NCBI GenBank assembly: GCA_017478225.1
Contig: JAFVDX010000012.1
Coordinates: 1-37,062, forward strand
From: Paludibacteraceae bacterium
GTDB lineage: Bacteria > Bacteroidota > Bacteroidia > Bacteroidales > Paludibacteraceae
Length of the DNA stretch: 37,062 nucleotides
Reading direction: 5' to 3'
In this document: one piece after another, positions 25,145-33,250 of the stretch
How positions within the stretch are numbered: position 1 is the stretch's first letter
Layout: each line of letters opens with the position of its first letter
The notes under the pieces: model-generated
The model's input: only the letters and a program-made list of their open reading frames with translations
What the model was told of the DNA's origin: nothing
Databases searched by the model: none
Made by a program: the position numbers and the translations under genes

Positions 25145-25176
25145 TTTGCACGATTAAAAAAGTTGTAGTACTTTTG
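25145..25176 (+). promoter_or_regulatory. Promoter of the tRNA-Ser gene
   Basis: TTTG at 25145-25148 and TACTTTTG at 25169-25176, separated by 20 bp, about 40 bp before the mature tRNA 5' end. Confidence 0.8.
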
Positions 25177-25216
25177 CACCGCTTTAAGGAAAAGCGTTTT
25201 GGCACGATGCCTGACA

Positions 25217-25303
25217 GGAAGGATGGGTGAGTGGCTGAAACCAGCAGTTTGCTAAACTGCCGTACTGGTAACGGTACCGGGGGTTCGAATCCCCCTCCTT
25301 CCG
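25217..25303 (+). tRNA. tRNA-Ser (anticodon GCU)
   Basis: 87 nt, class II with a long variable arm. The acceptor GGAAGGA (25217-25223) pairs with TCCTTCC (25296-25302), followed by discriminator G. The anticodon stem-loop CAGTTTGCTAAACTG shows GCT, reading AGC/AGU serine codons. The variable arm lies between CCGTACTGG and ACGGTACC. The T arm is GGGGGTTCGAATCCCCC. CCA is not encoded. Confidence 0.96.
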
Positions 25304-25312
25304 CAAGACTCG

Positions 25313-25339
25313 TCAAACCTCTCTTTTTGAGAGGTTTGA
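25313..25339 (+). terminator. Hairpin after the tRNA
   Basis: TCAAACCTCTC (25313-25323) pairs with GAGAGGTTTGA (25329-25339) around TTTTT. It has no U-tract behind it, so it may terminate weakly or act as a processing signal, letting some transcription reach rnhB. Confidence 0.6.
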
Positions 25340-25391
25340 TAGTTAATAGGGATACCATAATATTCTTATCCTTATTGAAAACAATACAAAG

Positions 25392-25997
25392 ATGCTCGAA
25401 AAATCGTACATTCATAATATAGTGGAAGCGGGGGTAGATGAAGCAGGACGAGGACCGCTGGCTGGTAGCGTTTTTGCCGCAGCCGTCATTTTGCCACAAG
25501 ATTTCGAATGTGACCTGCTCAACGACTCCAAACAACTAACAGAGCATCAGCGAACAATTCTTAGACCAATCATCGAGAAAAATGCACTTTGCTGGGCTGT
25601 GGCACAAACTACAGCAGAAGAAATAGACCAAATCAATATTCTCAACGCCTCTATTCTCGCCATGCATCGTGCATTAGCAAAACTAAATATGCAACCAGAG
25701 CATATTATAGTTGACGGAAACCGTTTCAAACCATATATCTCTCCTGAAACCGGCATGGCTATTCCTTATCAAACAATTGTCAAAGGCGATGGCAAATATA
25801 TGTCAATTGCAGCAGCATCCGTACTCGCTAAAACCTATAGAGATGACTACATGAAGCAACTGCATGAACAATATCCAATGTATGGCTGGAATAAGAACAT
25901 GGGGTATCCTACCAAACAACACAGAAGAGCAGTTATAGAGTTCGGTCTTTCGCCTTATCACCGAAAGTCATTTACTTTCAAAACAAACGATTTATAA
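25392..25997 (+). CDS. rnhB: Ribonuclease HII
   Basis: 201 residues. It removes ribonucleotides from DNA and RNA primers, using metal ions. The four-carboxylate site is visible: VDEAGRGPL (Asp16, Glu17), IIVDGN (Asp108) and the Asp151-Asp152 pair in KTYRDDYM. DSKQLTE (from Asp45) and AAASVLAKTYRD are further RNase HII signatures. The frame starts at ATG 25392, 53 bp after the tRNA hairpin. No separate promoter is clear, so it may be read from the tRNA promoter. A bidirectional terminator follows its stop at once. Confidence 0.97.
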   Translation: MLEKSYIHNIVEAGVDEAGRGPLAGSVFAAAVILPQDFECDLLNDSKQLTEHQRTILRPIIEKNALCWAVAQTTAEEIDQINILNASILAMHRALAKLNMQPEHIIVDGNRFKPYISPETGMAIPYQTIVKGDGKYMSIAAASVLAKTYRDDYMKQLHEQYPMYGWNKNMGYPTKQHRRAVIEFGLSPYHRKSFTFKTNDL

Positions 25998-25998
25998 A

Positions 25999-26029
25999 AA
26001 AGTCCGACTCAACTATTGAATCGGACTTT
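25999..26029. terminator. Bidirectional terminator between rnhB and the secreted-protein operon
   Basis: AAAGTCCGA pairs with TCGGACTTT around an inner TCA/TGA pairing with one mismatch. Both ends run into A/T tracts, so it can stop transcription from both converging units. Confidence 0.88.
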
Positions 26030-26053
26030 TATATAATATGCATTTTATTGATT

Positions 26054-27349
26054 CTATTTCTTATCTTGCACAAGCAACATACCAGGAAGTATCGTGCCAC
26101 CACTCACTTGTTTGAACGAAGTGCCGGATAGTTCTGCACCCTCACCCATCTCCATGACTGCATTGAAACGATTATCCCAAATTTCTCCCTTAATAGGCTC
26201 AACTACAGCCACATGATCATATTCTACTTGCAGTGTCTTGGGGTCTAACTTAGGCTCTACCACCGAAAACTTCACATTCTTTACATCGTCCAAACCTTCC
26301 TTCATACCAATAGCGGCCTTGATAATTTTATTTTTGCCTTTGGCATCTGTTTCTACTGACAACACAGGTGTCTTAACCTGAAATGCAGGATAGTTGCGTT
26401 GCAACTTGGCTATGTTCTTATCTATCGAACGATTGGTTATCAAAGCAAGCAATTCTGTACGATTATATTTATCTTTAATCTTTGTACGCTCAAAATTACA
26501 AGATTCCTGAGCCACATATTTCATTCTGAAAAGGCTCTTATCATTCATAAATGCCTGCACTTTCTTTATGTCAGGAGTTTGAGTGTAGTATTTTACAAAA
26601 AACTCATTGGCTATACTATCATTCCACTCTAATTGATACAAGTAACTATGCGTCATCACCTTAAAGCCTGTGAACGACTTAGTCATTGCATCTATATTCC
26701 TTCCAGAGCACTCATCCGCCAAGGTCAGCACTTTCAGTACAGCAGATGCCACCTCGGCTCTATCCTCTGCCGTTATATACATCATATCACTTACCAAAAC
26801 GAAAGTATGCTCAAGCAATTCATCTGACGCAGACAACAATGCTTGTGTGCCGTCAATTGTGTATTGAGCCTTCAAGGCGTCCAACGCACTCACATCGTAT
26901 GCTCCACGACTTTCAATCAAAGAGGTGTTAAAAGTAGCAGTTGATATATCGTCGCCCGACAAACCAAACCATTTTGCAACAAGACGATTACCTACTTGAG
27001 CATCGTTGAGCACTTTGAGTATCGCTTGAGCATTGGCTTCTTTTTCTGCCTGAGTAAGGACTATACTCTTACCATATTCCTGACGATGCAAGCCGGGACC
27101 TTTTTTCACGCCGGTTATCTTGGTCTCCTCTATTACACGCAAGCCAATCTGATGCTCATCGTATTTTTCCTGTTCAGGTAAGTTCTTAAAAATATTATAT
27201 ACATCGTATCCAAATTCATCTTTGGGATGATATATCATCATTGTAGCAAGAGCATTACGACGATAGTTCTTCTCCAATCCATCGTCTTGCGACTTTACCT
27301 GCGGCAACATTGCCACAACCAAAACAAATATCAATATATGTCGTTTCAT
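26054..27349 (-). CDS. Secreted protein of unknown function
   Basis: 431 residues from the ATG at 27349. An in-frame ATG three codons earlier (27358) is also possible, but the signal peptide MKRHILIFVLVVAMLPQVKS is complete from 27349. No Cys follows the cleavage region, so it is not a lipoprotein. The mature protein is mostly helical-looking and charged, with ATMMIYHPKDEFGYDVYNIF near the start and a beta-rich end (GTILPGMLLVQDKK). I recognise no domain or catalytic motif. It lies 51 bp downstream of the collagen-like gene, with no terminator between them, so the two probably share a transcript and a periplasmic or surface role. Confidence 0.7.
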   Translation of the reverse strand: MKRHILIFVLVVAMLPQVKSQDDGLEKNYRRNALATMMIYHPKDEFGYDVYNIFKNLPEQEKYDEHQIGLRVIEETKITGVKKGPGLHRQEYGKSIVLTQAEKEANAQAILKVLNDAQVGNRLVAKWFGLSGDDISTATFNTSLIESRGAYDVSALDALKAQYTIDGTQALLSASDELLEHTFVLVSDMMYITAEDRAEVASAVLKVLTLADECSGRNIDAMTKSFTGFKVMTHSYLYQLEWNDSIANEFFVKYYTQTPDIKKVQAFMNDKSLFRMKYVAQESCNFERTKIKDKYNRTELLALITNRSIDKNIAKLQRNYPAFQVKTPVLSVETDAKGKNKIIKAAIGMKEGLDDVKNVKFSVVEPKLDPKTLQVEYDHVAVVEPIKGEIWDNRFNAVMEMGEGAELSGTSFKQVSGGTILPGMLLVQDKK

Positions 27350-27400
27350 AGTAATCAATGTTTTTATAATTTCACTTATAGAAATAGCATATCTTGCTTT

Positions 27401-28603
27401 CTATTCAAACACCTTTTGGAAGAAATGTCTTGTATCAGCCACAACAAATAAGAAATCCCCTCTCACACCATCTCTACCATCTCTTCCCGCGACTCCACTT
27501 GCCGCTCTTCCTCCATATCCACATGGACTTCCCTTTCCGTGCTTACCTCCAAGACCGGCCTTTCCGCCCTTTCCGCCCTTTCCGGCATCTATGGTAACTA
27601 TGATATCGTCCAATCCATGATTCGCGTACATATCATCCGACACACATATCAAGAAGGTGCCACCATTACCGCCATCTCCTCCATCACCACCATTATAACC
27701 TGGTTTTCCGCAGGTTCCGGGGGTCTTATGAACCGTACCATTCTTATCTGTCCACGATATCTCGTTCGTTCCATTCAAACCGCAAGCACCATCTTTACCA
27801 TCACGGCCATCGGCTCCATCAGCAGTAATAGTGAAAGGCAAATGAACTACTTGTATCAGTTTCGTATCCATATCACAAAGCAGTGCCATTCCGGGCATCA
27901 CATCGCTATTTAACGGACAAAATGCATACGCGGCATTTACTCCTGCACGATTAATCTCGCTTCTGAAGAACAACTCTACTTTATACTTATAATGCAATCC
28001 GCTACCCGTGTGAGTAATCTCAACCTCATGTCGAGTCGGACACTCGCCATTCACCACACTAAAAGCATTAAGATTGAAAATCAACCTATTGCCTTCCATC
28101 TTGAAGTACTTAGTGTCGTACGAAAAAGTAAAATCAGACATCTTACAAGGACGATTGTCATGGTTGAGAACAATTATCCTATTATCATTGTCCATATATA
28201 CATTCTGCAAGAAATCTTTCTTTTTATTAAATTCTTTTTCTGTTCCCGTTTTGATAAGTTCATGACCATGTGAAGAGTTGATAATTCTCATCAATGGTTT
28301 ATATATCTGATAATTATCAGCCGCATTAAACTTCATGGGCAACAAGTCAGCGCCTTCGGCTACATATTTATAGAAATTGTTGTTTATACTCGTTGTCTGA
28401 CTTGATGTGCGTTTAGTGGCAGTGCATATCTTTACTTTTTTATCGGCCTCAAGTTGAGCCAATTTCGATGCTAATTTTGCCGGCAAGGCAGCCTGCTTAC
28501 TTATCGCAGCAGGCAATTGCGGCCACGAGTCTTCTAATGATTGAGACACAGAATTTAATATGCCCGCAAAAATAAAAACAAATAGAAAAACATAATGTTT
28601 CAT
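27401..28603 (-). CDS. Secreted protein with collagen-like Gly-rich region
   Basis: 400 residues. The signal peptide is MKHYVFLFVFIFAGILNSVS. Residues about 25-260 form a globular part with no recognised domain. Then come three Gly-rich stretches: 263-279 (DGADGRDGKDGACG), 299-316 (GKPGYNGGDGGDGGNGG) and 341-383 (GKGGKGGKAGLGGKHGKG, then GRAASGVAGRDGRDGVRG). Many triplets fit Gly-x-y, and they include charged KGG/RDG triplets rather than proline-rich ones. Cys residues lie inside or beside the stretches (274, 298, 361). The C-terminus DFLFVVADTRHFFQKVFE is short and hydrophobic, not a T9SS tail. Followed by the unknown secreted gene in the same unit. A structural or surface role is a guess. 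Confidence 0.75.
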   Translation of the reverse strand: MKHYVFLFVFIFAGILNSVSQSLEDSWPQLPAAISKQAALPAKLASKLAQLEADKKVKICTATKRTSSQTTSINNNFYKYVAEGADLLPMKFNAADNYQIYKPLMRIINSSHGHELIKTGTEKEFNKKKDFLQNVYMDNDNRIIVLNHDNRPCKMSDFTFSYDTKYFKMEGNRLIFNLNAFSVVNGECPTRHEVEITHTGSGLHYKYKVELFFRSEINRAGVNAAYAFCPLNSDVMPGMALLCDMDTKLIQVVHLPFTITADGADGRDGKDGACGLNGTNEISWTDKNGTVHKTPGTCGKPGYNGGDGGDGGNGGTFLICVSDDMYANHGLDDIIVTIDAGKGGKGGKAGLGGKHGKGSPCGYGGRAASGVAGRDGRDGVRGDFLFVVADTRHFFQKVFE

Positions 28604-28665
28604 AAAAGATTTTGTTTATGAAGGTTATTAGAACATTAAAGTATTACTTACCCTATTAAATATAG

Positions 28666-28692
28666 CAAATGCGCCCACAATGAGCGCATTTG
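28666..28692 (-). terminator. Hairpin after the sdhB/frdB gene
   Basis: CAAATGCGC (28666-28674) pairs with GCGCATTTG (28684-28692). It lies 16 bp after the stop on the minus strand and is followed by an A/T-rich stretch without a pure U-tract. Confidence 0.65.
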
Positions 28693-28708
28693 ACATTATT
28701 GTAACTCT

Positions 28709-29464
28709 TTAATCAGAGAACTTAGCACCGATAAATTCACGATTCAGGCGAGCGATATTAGCAAGGCTTACAGACTTAGGACATTCTGCTGCGCAAGCAC
28801 CGGTATTAGTACAGTTTCCAAATCCTAATTCATCCATTTTTTGCACCATGGCTTTTGCTCTGCGTTTTGCTTCTACTCTACCTTGCGGCAACAAGGCCAA
28901 CTGCGACACTTTGGCTGCTACAAAAAGCATTGCCGAACCATTCTTGCAAGCGGCCGCACACGCACCACAACCAATGCAACTTGCAGCATCCATTGCCTCA
29001 TCAGCAGCTGGCTTTGGAATAGGGATCGCATTTGCATCCGGCACACCCCCTGTATTAACACTAATAAAGCCACCGGCCTGCATAATCTTATCGTATGCCT
29101 GACGATCTACCATCAAATCCTTAATTACAGGGAACGCATGACTGCGCCATGGCTCAATAGTAATCGTATCACCATCCTTGAACTTACGCATGTGCAATTG
29201 GCAAGTTGTAATCGCAGAATCTGGACCATGAGGATGACCATTCACATACAACGAACACATACCGCATATTCCCTCACGACAATCGTGGTCAAAAGCGATA
29301 GGATCCTTGTGCTCGGCTATCAGTTGCTCGTTAAGAATATCCATCATCTCAAGAAACGAAGCACCTTGGAAGATGTTTTTGAGTTCATAGGTCTCAAAAT
29401 AACCTTTTGCCTTTGGTCCTGCTTGTCTCCAAACACGAACCTTGATATTGATGTTGCTGTCCAT
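28709..29464 (-). CDS. sdhB: Succinate dehydrogenase/fumarate reductase iron-sulfur subunit
   Basis: 251 residues; could equally be named frdB. It passes electrons between the flavoprotein and the membrane quinone subunit in respiration or fumarate reduction. The plant-type [2Fe-2S] site is [10 protein letters not shown] (Cys62, 67, 70) with Cys88 in TTCQLHM. The C-terminal ferredoxin part holds [11 protein letters not shown] (163, 166, 169, 173) and [16 protein letters not shown] (218, 224, 228) for the [4Fe-4S] and [3Fe-4S] centres. All ligands are present. It is odd that no flavoprotein or membrane subunit lies beside it: upstream is a terminator and a secreted protein, downstream a hairpin and another secreted protein. 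It has its own promoter and a tandem-repeat leader. Confidence 0.95.
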   Translation of the reverse strand: MDSNINIKVRVWRQAGPKAKGYFETYELKNIFQGASFLEMMDILNEQLIAEHKDPIAFDHDCREGICGMCSLYVNGHPHGPDSAITTCQLHMRKFKDGDTITIEPWRSHAFPVIKDLMVDRQAYDKIMQAGGFISVNTGGVPDANAIPIPKPAADEAMDAASCIGCGACAAACKNGSAMLFVAAKVSQLALLPQGRVEAKRRAKAMVQKMDELGFGNCTNTGACAAECPKSVSLANIARLNREFIGAKFSD

Positions 29465-29475
29465 TTATGTTGTTT

Positions 29476-29508
29476 TTGTATATTCTGTATATATTCTGTG
29501 TATATTCT
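29476..29508 (-). repeat. 11-bp tandem repeat in the sdhB leader
   Basis: On the minus strand AGAATATACAC, AGAATATATAC and AGAATATACAA are adjacent, ending 11 bp before the ATG at 29464. They make up most of the predicted 50-nt leader. Confidence 0.82.
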
Positions 29509-29519
29509 ATTTCACGCTG

Positions 29520-29551
29520 CAAAGATACAAAATTTAATTCATATAATAAAA
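29520..29551 (-). promoter_or_regulatory. Promoter of sdhB
   Basis: On the minus strand TATCTTTG at 29520-29527, with TTTT instead of TTTG at the -33 position (29548-29551) and 20 bp between. Confidence 0.65.
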
Positions 29552-29621
29552 TTTTACTGCCTCTTTATTGAAATTACTATACAAAGCAATCATTTACAAT
29601 TACTTATACTATATACAACAA

Positions 29622-29653
29622 AAAAGGAGGACTGCACCGACAGCCCTCCTTTT
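29622..29653 (-). terminator. Terminator of the 880-residue secreted-protein gene
   Basis: AAAAGGAGG-A-CTG pairs with CAG-C-CCTCCTTTT around CACCGA, with one internal mismatch. On the minus strand it is followed by a T-run. It begins 18 bp after the stop at 29672. Confidence 0.88.
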
Positions 29654-29671
29654 GTTATAAATCACATAATC

Positions 29672-32314
29672 TTATTTCAAGATATATTTCTTACCATTCT
29701 GTATTACAATACCCTTATAGTCTGCATTTACTTTCTGACCAAGAGTGTTGTACATAGGAGCATTGACATCTAAGGCCTCAACATCCTCAAGAGCAGTGTC
29801 AATATCACCTACTTTCTCAGGTGCTGACATTGTTATCAACTCTAATTGAGTTCCCTTGTAGTTGATAATTATACCTTCCACATTATATATACCATCTTCT
29901 TTAACTGCTATTGCGTTAGAACCGCCATATAATTGCAATTCACCATCATAAGCATAGTACTTATTGTCATCTGTTTTAGCAATTTCTATATTCTCCAAGC
30001 GAACGAACTTGTTCTCGTCTGCCACTGTTGGCATTACTGTGTACAACAACGGAGCAACTTGCTCACCATCCATAATGGTTGCTGTATTGGTAGGAATAAT
30101 CTCTGATTGGTTATTATAGACTGTATAAGTAGCCTTTTGACCCTTTAACAACTTACCTGCATCAAGAACACCATCGTAATAAGTATTTTTTGAATCATAT
30201 ATTACCAATGCCACACCGTCTTCGTCAATCACATAGGTATTTTTGCCACTTGCATAAAGCACTATCAAATCTTTCAGAAGCACTTCTGTTTCAGGTTTGT
30301 CAGCAAGGAACTGAGTCAGAGATATAGCAGTCTCTATTATCTCCTCCTCCTCAAACTCAGCCGTTACGGTCACATCGGCAGCAGGCATAGTGAAGTAATA
30401 ATCACCATCATTCTCTGTCAGAGAAAGTGGATACTCACCAGCAACAGCACTTATGCTCTTTAATTGGTAACCATCATTTGCAATAACTATTAATTGTACT
30501 TCTGTACCGGCAGGTGCACTCGCAGGAACAGCAGTTACAATACCATTAGCAGCATCATTAATAATTATTGAATATTCTGTTGCCACTACGATTTCTTTGA
30601 AGGTAACACTGATATTTACATTGCCTTGTGGCATTTCAAACTGATAATTTGCGTCACCACCTACTATCGGCTGCAATTCTACATCACCTGCAAGTATTTC
30701 ATCTATTTCATAACCATCATTAGGAGTAATGATAACTTGAATCATTGTACCTGCAGCAGCCTTGTCTATTCCACCTACAACGGCTATTGTTCCATTTTCA
30801 CCTGCACTTACAACTATATCATACTTCTCCACCTCTTTGAATGTAGCACTTACTGTAACATCACCGTTAGGCATAACAAATGACAATCCATCCTCAAGCA
30901 TCGGTATCACATTCTCACCCTGCATAACTATTACCATATCAACAACATATCCTTCATCCGGAGTAATGTTCAACTTAACAGTTGCGCCTTCTCTTTGATC
31001 TGCTACTGCGGCAATTGAACCATTAACCAACCCTTCGGCAATCTCTACTTTATATTTAACTGCTGCCACATCCTCTACATACAACACCGGCAAAGTACCT
31101 ATTGTTGATGTACTTGCATAACATGAATAGATATTATTAGGATTATAGCGCATCAAGCCTCTTGATGTGTTCTCTACTGCCGTTATAGTTGCCTCGTATG
31201 TAGCATCATCAATCGAGATATTCCATGCATATTCTTCCGATTGTGCTTTCATCTGATTGGCGCTTGTTGAAGCAGCATATAAATACTTTCCATTAGCATC
31301 TCTCAGATAATATTGGTCAGGATCTTGAGGATTAACTTCCAAAGTATATATAGCCTTTGAATCATCTAATACTTCAATATTATCACCATTAGCAGTTGCT
31401 AACATCGCTTTTACATTATTGCCTGATTCGTATGCACCTGCTACATTCAGATAATTTTCTGATGAATTACTGATAAGCAGTTTTACACCATCATACAAAT
31501 CAGCCGGCTCTGTTACTTTACGGAACGATTTCATCGCAGGTTTTGCTATAACACTCGCCTTCAACGCAACAACTACACTCTCCACACCTTCAGCACTTAA
31601 AGTAAGATTAGCATCGTATTGACCAATAGCGGCTGTGTTTAAAGCAACCGTTACTTCTCCAGACTCGGAAAGCGTAGCAGGAGTTGCGGTAAATACAGGG
31701 TCACTTACTGTAACGGTAATATCTCCTGTCAGATTTTCGGCTGTTACTGCCACTGACTTTGCTTCCACATCATCTCCTTCATATACTTCTCCAAAGTCAA
31801 TCTCCATTGGGGCTGCACCAAGATAAGGGTCTGTAGATTCATTTTCTATTGTGACGCTGATAACATAAATACTATTTTCAGTACAATTAGAAACACCTAC
31901 TGTAACCTTACCGGAAGGTTTTGTCTCGGAGAAATCAAACACCATATCACGAACAATACTGCCATCACTACCTATTGTTACAGCCTGTTCGACAGGGGTA
32001 CTGCTACCAACACCTACAAGGATATTACCCTGACCTTTCGATTGGTTGGTTCTGTATGCAACCGTCACCTTGGTCACATTTGCAAAATCATTTACAGAAA
32101 CTGCAGACGCTTGACCTGAACGAGGGGGAGTTTTGGTATCATCTTTAGCATAAACTTGTACGCCACCATTTGAAAAACCATTTCCATCCTCAACAGATGT
32201 AAACGCACTCTCTGCTGTTGACCATGCTTTGTTTGTGAATGTATAAGTCACAGAATTAGCCAACATTGCAACGCTTGCAAGCATAGTTGCAAAAAGAAAA
32301 GTTAATTTTTTCAT
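29672..32314 (-). CDS. Modular secreted protein with three divergent InlB-type repeats
   Basis: 880 residues. The signal peptide is MKKLTFLFATMLASVAMLAN. Modules: an N-terminal beta-sandwich-like unit 21-160 (NVTKVTVAYRTN, NSIYVISVTIEN); an Ig-like/BACON-like unit 164-255; a module 265-415 related to two modules in the 2255-residue protein (LYDGVKLLIS, NGKYLYAAS, YAWNISID); three divergent InlB-type repeats at about 421-494, 498-574 and 580-655, each with a PxxGY...FxMPxxxVxVxxxFxE pattern; an OB-fold-like region 660-830 (LLKDLIVLYASGKNTYVIDE). The C-terminal tail is MYNTLGQKVNADYKGIVI, then QNGKKYILK, close to a T9SS-type ending. It is transcribed alone between a clear promoter and terminator. 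A surface binding role is likely but not shown. Confidence 0.85.
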   Translation of the reverse strand: MKKLTFLFATMLASVAMLANSVTYTFTNKAWSTAESAFTSVEDGNGFSNGGVQVYAKDDTKTPPRSGQASAVSVNDFANVTKVTVAYRTNQSKGQGNILVGVGSSTPVEQAVTIGSDGSIVRDMVFDFSETKPSGKVTVGVSNCTENSIYVISVTIENESTDPYLGAAPMEIDFGEVYEGDDVEAKSVAVTAENLTGDITVTVSDPVFTATPATLSESGEVTVALNTAAIGQYDANLTLSAEGVESVVVALKASVIAKPAMKSFRKVTEPADLYDGVKLLISNSSENYLNVAGAYESGNNVKAMLATANGDNIEVLDDSKAIYTLEVNPQDPDQYYLRDANGKYLYAASTSANQMKAQSEEYAWNISIDDATYEATITAVENTSRGLMRYNPNNIYSCYASTSTIGTLPVLYVEDVAAVKYKVEIAEGLVNGSIAAVADQREGATVKLNITPDEGYVVDMVIVMQGENVIPMLEDGLSFVMPNGDVTVSATFKEVEKYDIVVSAGENGTIAVVGGIDKAAAGTMIQVIITPNDGYEIDEILAGDVELQPIVGGDANYQFEMPQGNVNISVTFKEIVVATEYSIIINDAANGIVTAVPASAPAGTEVQLIVIANDGYQLKSISAVAGEYPLSLTENDGDYYFTMPAADVTVTAEFEEEEIIETAISLTQFLADKPETEVLLKDLIVLYASGKNTYVIDEDGVALVIYDSKNTYYDGVLDAGKLLKGQKATYTVYNNQSEIIPTNTATIMDGEQVAPLLYTVMPTVADENKFVRLENIEIAKTDDNKYYAYDGELQLYGGSNAIAVKEDGIYNVEGIIINYKGTQLELITMSAPEKVGDIDTALEDVEALDVNAPMYNTLGQKVNADYKGIVIQNGKKYILK

Positions 32315-32388
32315 GATAAATAAATTTAAAAAGTTAATAGTATTTTTCTAATTATCTTTTTCTTATTCTTTTAATCAAACTCTGCACG

Positions 32389-32419
32389 CAAAATTACATA
32401 TTTAATATCATACTACAAA
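32389..32419 (-). promoter_or_regulatory. Promoter of the 880-residue secreted-protein gene
   Basis: On the minus strand TTTG (32416-32419) and TAATTTTG (32389-32396), separated by 19 bp. Leader about 70 nt. Confidence 0.75.
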
Positions 32420-32460
32420 AGAATTAAAGAGTGTTTAATAACATAACCGAATTGTTGATT

Positions 32461-33096
32461 TTACAAATCCTCGTCATCCATATATTCACTATCAATAAAC
32501 AATCTACAATACTGAAAAACTGTATTCTTGCTAACCTTTAGCCGTCTTGCTATCTGTCTTCTGCTCAATCCTTTTTCTAACCACGACCTGATTTTTTCGT
32601 CATATTTATACAACTTATATTGTTCTTTGTATTTGGCACCTACTTGATCAGGTCTGCCAAGCCTGACAGTACCTTCCTCCGCCAACCTATGCATAGCCTC
32701 TTTGGTGCGCTGGCTAATAAGATTTCGCTCTATCTCCGCTGATAATCCAAAGGCAAATGCTAATACTTTTGACTGCATATCATCCCCCAAACGATAATTA
32801 TCTTTTATTGTCCACACACGGCACTCTTTTGTCATACAGATATTTAAGATTTCCATTATCATAAACAGATTCCTACCTAAACGACTCAACTCAGAACAAA
32901 TAATTATATCTCCTTTCTTTACTTTTTTTAGCAGTTTGCCCAACTCACGCTTATTATAACTCTTGGTTCCACTGATTGTTTCCTCTATCCAACTACATAC
33001 TTGTATTTTCTCTTTTTGAGCAAAATTCTGAATTTCAAAGCGTTGGTTTTCCACAGTCTGTCTGTCGGAACTGACTCGTATATATCCGTATATCAT
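32461..33096 (-). CDS. Serine recombinase, Mpi-type DNA invertase
   Basis: 211 residues. It starts MIYGYIRVSSDRQTVENQRF, the resolvase/invertase catalytic motif with Ser9 as the nucleophile. ELSRLGRNLFMIMEIL carries the conserved catalytic arginines. The linker helix is AFAFGLSAEIERNLISQRTK. A C-terminal helix-turn-helix at about 175-196 (GLSRRQIARRLKVSKNTVFQ) binds DNA. The whole closely resembles, from memory, the Bacteroides fragilis Mpi invertase, which flips many polysaccharide promoters across the chromosome. Such enzymes cut all four strands at paired inverted sites and religate. It is a free-standing chromosomal gene with no transposon features around it. Likely target sites are unknown and may be remote. 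Confidence 0.9.
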   Translation of the reverse strand: MIYGYIRVSSDRQTVENQRFEIQNFAQKEKIQVCSWIEETISGTKSYNKRELGKLLKKVKKGDIIICSELSRLGRNLFMIMEILNICMTKECRVWTIKDNYRLGDDMQSKVLAFAFGLSAEIERNLISQRTKEAMHRLAEEGTVRLGRPDQVGAKYKEQYKLYKYDEKIRSWLEKGLSRRQIARRLKVSKNTVFQYCRLFIDSEYMDDEDL

Positions 33097-33126
33097 AATT
33101 ATATGTGTTTAAGGGTGTAACTTGTA

Positions 33127-33134
33127 CAAAGATA
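33127..33134 (-). promoter_or_regulatory. -7 element of the invertase gene
   Basis: TATCTTTG on the minus strand, about 30 bp before the invertase ATG. No good TTTG at the -33 distance. The palindrome TTGTACAA (33122-33129) overlaps it and could be an operator. Confidence 0.5.
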
Positions 33135-33172
33135 AGTGAAAACTCAAATTATCATAATCTGCTATAAAACAT

Positions 33173-33204
33173 TTTTCATTATTTTCAGAAAAACACTACT
33201 TTTG
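33173..33204 (+). promoter_or_regulatory. Promoter of the phosphohexomutase gene
   Basis: TACTTTTG at 33197-33204 with TTTT at 33173-33176, 20 bp apart. The early leader has an 8-bp inverted repeat (GTAAAGAG 33212-33219, CTCTTTAC 33242-33249), followed by tandem repeats. Confidence 0.65.
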
Positions 33205-33250
33205 CAAAATCGTAAAGAGTTATTAGCAGAAATCGCCATATCTCTTTACT

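Noticed and set aside
25134..25535. 133-residue minus-strand frame across the tRNA
   Set aside because: It crosses the tRNA-Ser gene, its hairpin and the start of rnhB on the opposite strand. Not a credible gene.
28841..29773. 310-residue plus-strand frame opposite sdhB
   Set aside because: It runs antisense to a clear iron-sulfur protein gene and across its promoter and the neighbouring terminator. The translation is rich in His/Cys/Arg as expected of an antisense shadow.
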